A DNA stretch of 7,342 bases from Ureaplasma sp. (lineage in GTDB: Bacteria; Bacillota_I; Bacilli_A; Mycoplasmatales; Mycoplasmoidaceae). The stretch covers positions 1-7,342 of the forward strand of contig JAHHTF010000029.1 in the NCBI GenBank assembly GCA_020024775.1. Reading direction: 5' to 3'. The notes below the pieces were generated by a model. The model searched no databases, was not told where the DNA came from, and saw only the letters and a program-made list of their open reading frames with translations. Of this stretch, positions 6,616 to 7,342 are shown one piece after another (positions within the stretch are counted from its first letter, which is position 1; every line of letters starts with the position of its first letter). A program made the position numbers and the translations under genes.

Positions 6616-7342
6616 TTATTTTTTTCTTATATGATCCAATGGAAGTTGTCGACTATTCTTTCAAGCTCTTCATCCATCTATAGCTTGATATCCTTTAACA
6701 ATACATCCGGCAAAAGATGGACTATTCACTTTTATATCTTTGGTTAATATCAAATTAGAACCATTAGAAGATAGGAATTCTTTGTTTTGCTCTCTTCACT
6801 TAAGAATATTGGAATAACTATCTTCTTCTTTTTTAGACTTGAATTGAATATCAGTAAATGGACTATTTGAAATTATTGAATCTTTTAATAAGAAGAATTC
6901 ACCTTCTCTTGAAAGTATCAATTTTCCACCTAAAAAACTATAGACATCTTCTGGTATAGAATCTTTATTTTTATTATCAAGATTAATTCCATTGAAAACC
7001 AACAATTTATCAATGATAACAATGTATTCTTCAATTATGATTTCTTCTTTTGATGTTACTCTTGGTTCATTATTTCGATAATCTTTGTTTGCACAACCAA
7101 ATGAATCTGAATTAGATACTTTTTGAATATAATAATATTCTAAATAATCAATATATGTTCTTGAAAATGATTCTTTGTGTGCAAAAGCAATGACATCATC
7201 AAATTCTTTTTTGTCATCTAATACGTGTTGGTAAATTCTGTTAGATATGTCATTAGTTTGCCCAACATAAATATGATTATTTCCAAATTCGGGTGTTTAA
7301 GAAATTTTGTGGGGAACCACAATAATAAAACAATTCTAACAA
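6616..7342 (-). pseudogene. GIY-YIG nuclease family protein with DUF4357 C-terminus, apparent frameshift and cut by window edge
   Basis: From 7296 to a TAA at 6616-6618 the frame codes 226 residues, with three TGA Trp codons. The GIY-YIG core shows HIYVGQTND (7249-7275), the conserved Arg in SNRIYQH (codon 7237-7239) and the catalytic Glu in YLEYY (codon 7138-7140). The C-terminal part ends with SPSFAGCIVKGY then GWRAWKN, the usual end of DUF4357. Proteins of this build are metal-dependent endonuclease-like and about 250-300 residues long. Upstream, the frame meets a TAA at 7297-7299 and has no ATG. Sense continues in another frame (WFPTKFLKHP, ending at about 7293), so KHP and EFGNN would join if one base were added in the CCC run near 7291-7293. 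The first GIY motif is not recognisable. Either the gene is inactive, or there is a sequencing error near a contig end. Confidence 0.7.

Noticed and set aside
1..7342. CRISPR array, tRNA, rRNA or replication origin
   Set aside because: No regularly spaced repeats, no cloverleaf or conserved TTC loop pattern, no rRNA-like segment and no cluster of DnaA-box-like sites were found on either strand.

Overview
The window is AT-rich DNA from a mollicute (Mycoplasma-like) that reads UGA as tryptophan. Every substantial gene carries in-frame TGA codons and only becomes full length under genetic code 4. The clearest case is the gene at 2344-5124, where all 11 tryptophans I translated are TGA. The species cannot be told from the sequence. 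A gene is cut at each edge, so this may be a whole contig of an accessory region.

Layout from left to right. (1) 1-446, plus strand: the C-terminal end of a DDE-type transposase, probably ISNCY/IS1202-like. (2) 601-1366, minus strand: a two-gene toxin-antitoxin-like operon. A 49-residue unknown protein with a strong ribosome binding site is followed one base later by a Fic/Doc (death-on-curing) family toxin. A two-way hairpin at 576-600 separates it from the transposase. (3) 1573-2226, minus strand: two small membrane proteins whose transmembrane segments share the LVGGILG-VFA core, so they look like diverged tandem paralogues. (4) 2344-5124, minus strand: a 926-residue surface lipoprotein with signal peptide, lipobox Cys29, a proline-rich linker and a C-terminal trypsin-like protease domain (His503, Asp680, Ser846). 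This is the DUF31 / Mycoplasma immunoglobulin protease (MIP) family. It ends at a strong terminator. (5) 5331-6539, plus strand: a 402-residue protein with a C-terminal PD-(D/E)XK nuclease domain and an unrecognised N-terminal half. (6) 6616-7342, minus strand: a GIY-YIG nuclease with a DUF4357 C-terminus. It is broken by an apparent one-base frameshift near 7291-7299 and cut by the window edge. The two nuclease genes converge on one strong hairpin (6549-6578).

The window combines a mobile-element remnant, a likely toxin-antitoxin pair, two unrelated nucleases and a host-interaction protease. That mix is typical of a variable, horizontally acquired island. A joint role of the two nucleases in defence against foreign DNA is inference only. 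No tRNA, rRNA, CRISPR array or origin was seen, and no gene-free stretch exceeds about 210 bases.
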